A model generated the notes under the pieces. That model did not search any database and was not told the DNA's origin. It saw only the letters and a program-made list of their open reading frames with translations. Positions 6,083 through 6,106 of a stretch of 6,106 nucleotides of DNA are shown piece by piece. The stretch's first letter is position 1. Each line of letters opens with the position of its first letter. The stretch is from an uncultured Clostridium sp. GTDB lineage: Bacteria; Bacillota; Clostridia; Peptostreptococcales; Peptostreptococcaceae. The stretch spans positions 1 to 6,106 of the forward strand of contig UQCY01000117.1 of assembly GCA_900539645.1 (NCBI GenBank), in the 5' to 3' direction. A program made the position numbers and the translations under genes.

Positions 6083-6106
6083 TAATACTACAATTTTGTA
6101 GGAATT

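Overview
The window looks like chromosomal DNA from an AT-rich, low-GC Gram-positive bacterium, most likely a clostridium and possibly a member of the Peptostreptococcaceae. The grounds are strong AGGAGG-type ribosome binding sites, short intergenic gaps, A/T-ending codons, a CcpA-type cre operator, a mannitol EIICB of the Gram-positive layout (no fused EIIA), and a YoaP-type acetyltransferase. The family-level placement is inference. No phage, insertion sequence, CRISPR, tRNA or rRNA signal was seen.

Layout. (1) Positions 3-1713, minus strand: a two-gene operon with a GNAT acetyltransferase carrying a C-terminal YoaP-like region (943-1713), followed by a WYL-domain transcriptional regulator of the YafY/YobV type (3-905). 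(2) Positions 1714-2020: a divergent control region with an extended -10 promoter and a 17-bp inverted repeat on the acetyltransferase side. On the other side are a consensus promoter overlapped by a perfect-consensus cre site, repeated TGTCA elements just upstream, and a 14-bp perfect palindrome in the leader. (3) Positions 2021-3406, plus strand: mtlA, the mannitol PTS permease EIICB, as a single gene closed by its own terminator. (4) Positions 3407-3520: a convergent gap holding two intrinsic terminators. (5) Positions 3521-6015, minus strand: a two-gene ABC transporter operon, with a LolD/MacB-type ATPase (5338-6015) followed 2 nt later by an FtsX/MacB-type permease (3521-5335). A promoter-proximal pair of 9-bp direct repeats with 11-bp phasing lies at 6063-6082.

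How the parts work together. MtlA would take up and phosphorylate mannitol under carbon catabolite repression, but EIIA(Mtl), mannitol-1-phosphate dehydrogenase and MtlR are not in the window and must act from elsewhere. The ABC operon is of the type often used to expel or resist peptide antibiotics or to move lipoprotein/lipid substrates. Its substrate cannot be read from sequence, and the 11-bp phased repeats suggest control by an OmpR-type response regulator encoded outside the window. The acetyltransferase/WYL pair looks like an effector with its own ligand-sensing regulator. Nothing here is clearly a wholly new system; the least understood parts are the GNAT-YoaP/WYL pair and the repeat elements in the two upstream regions.
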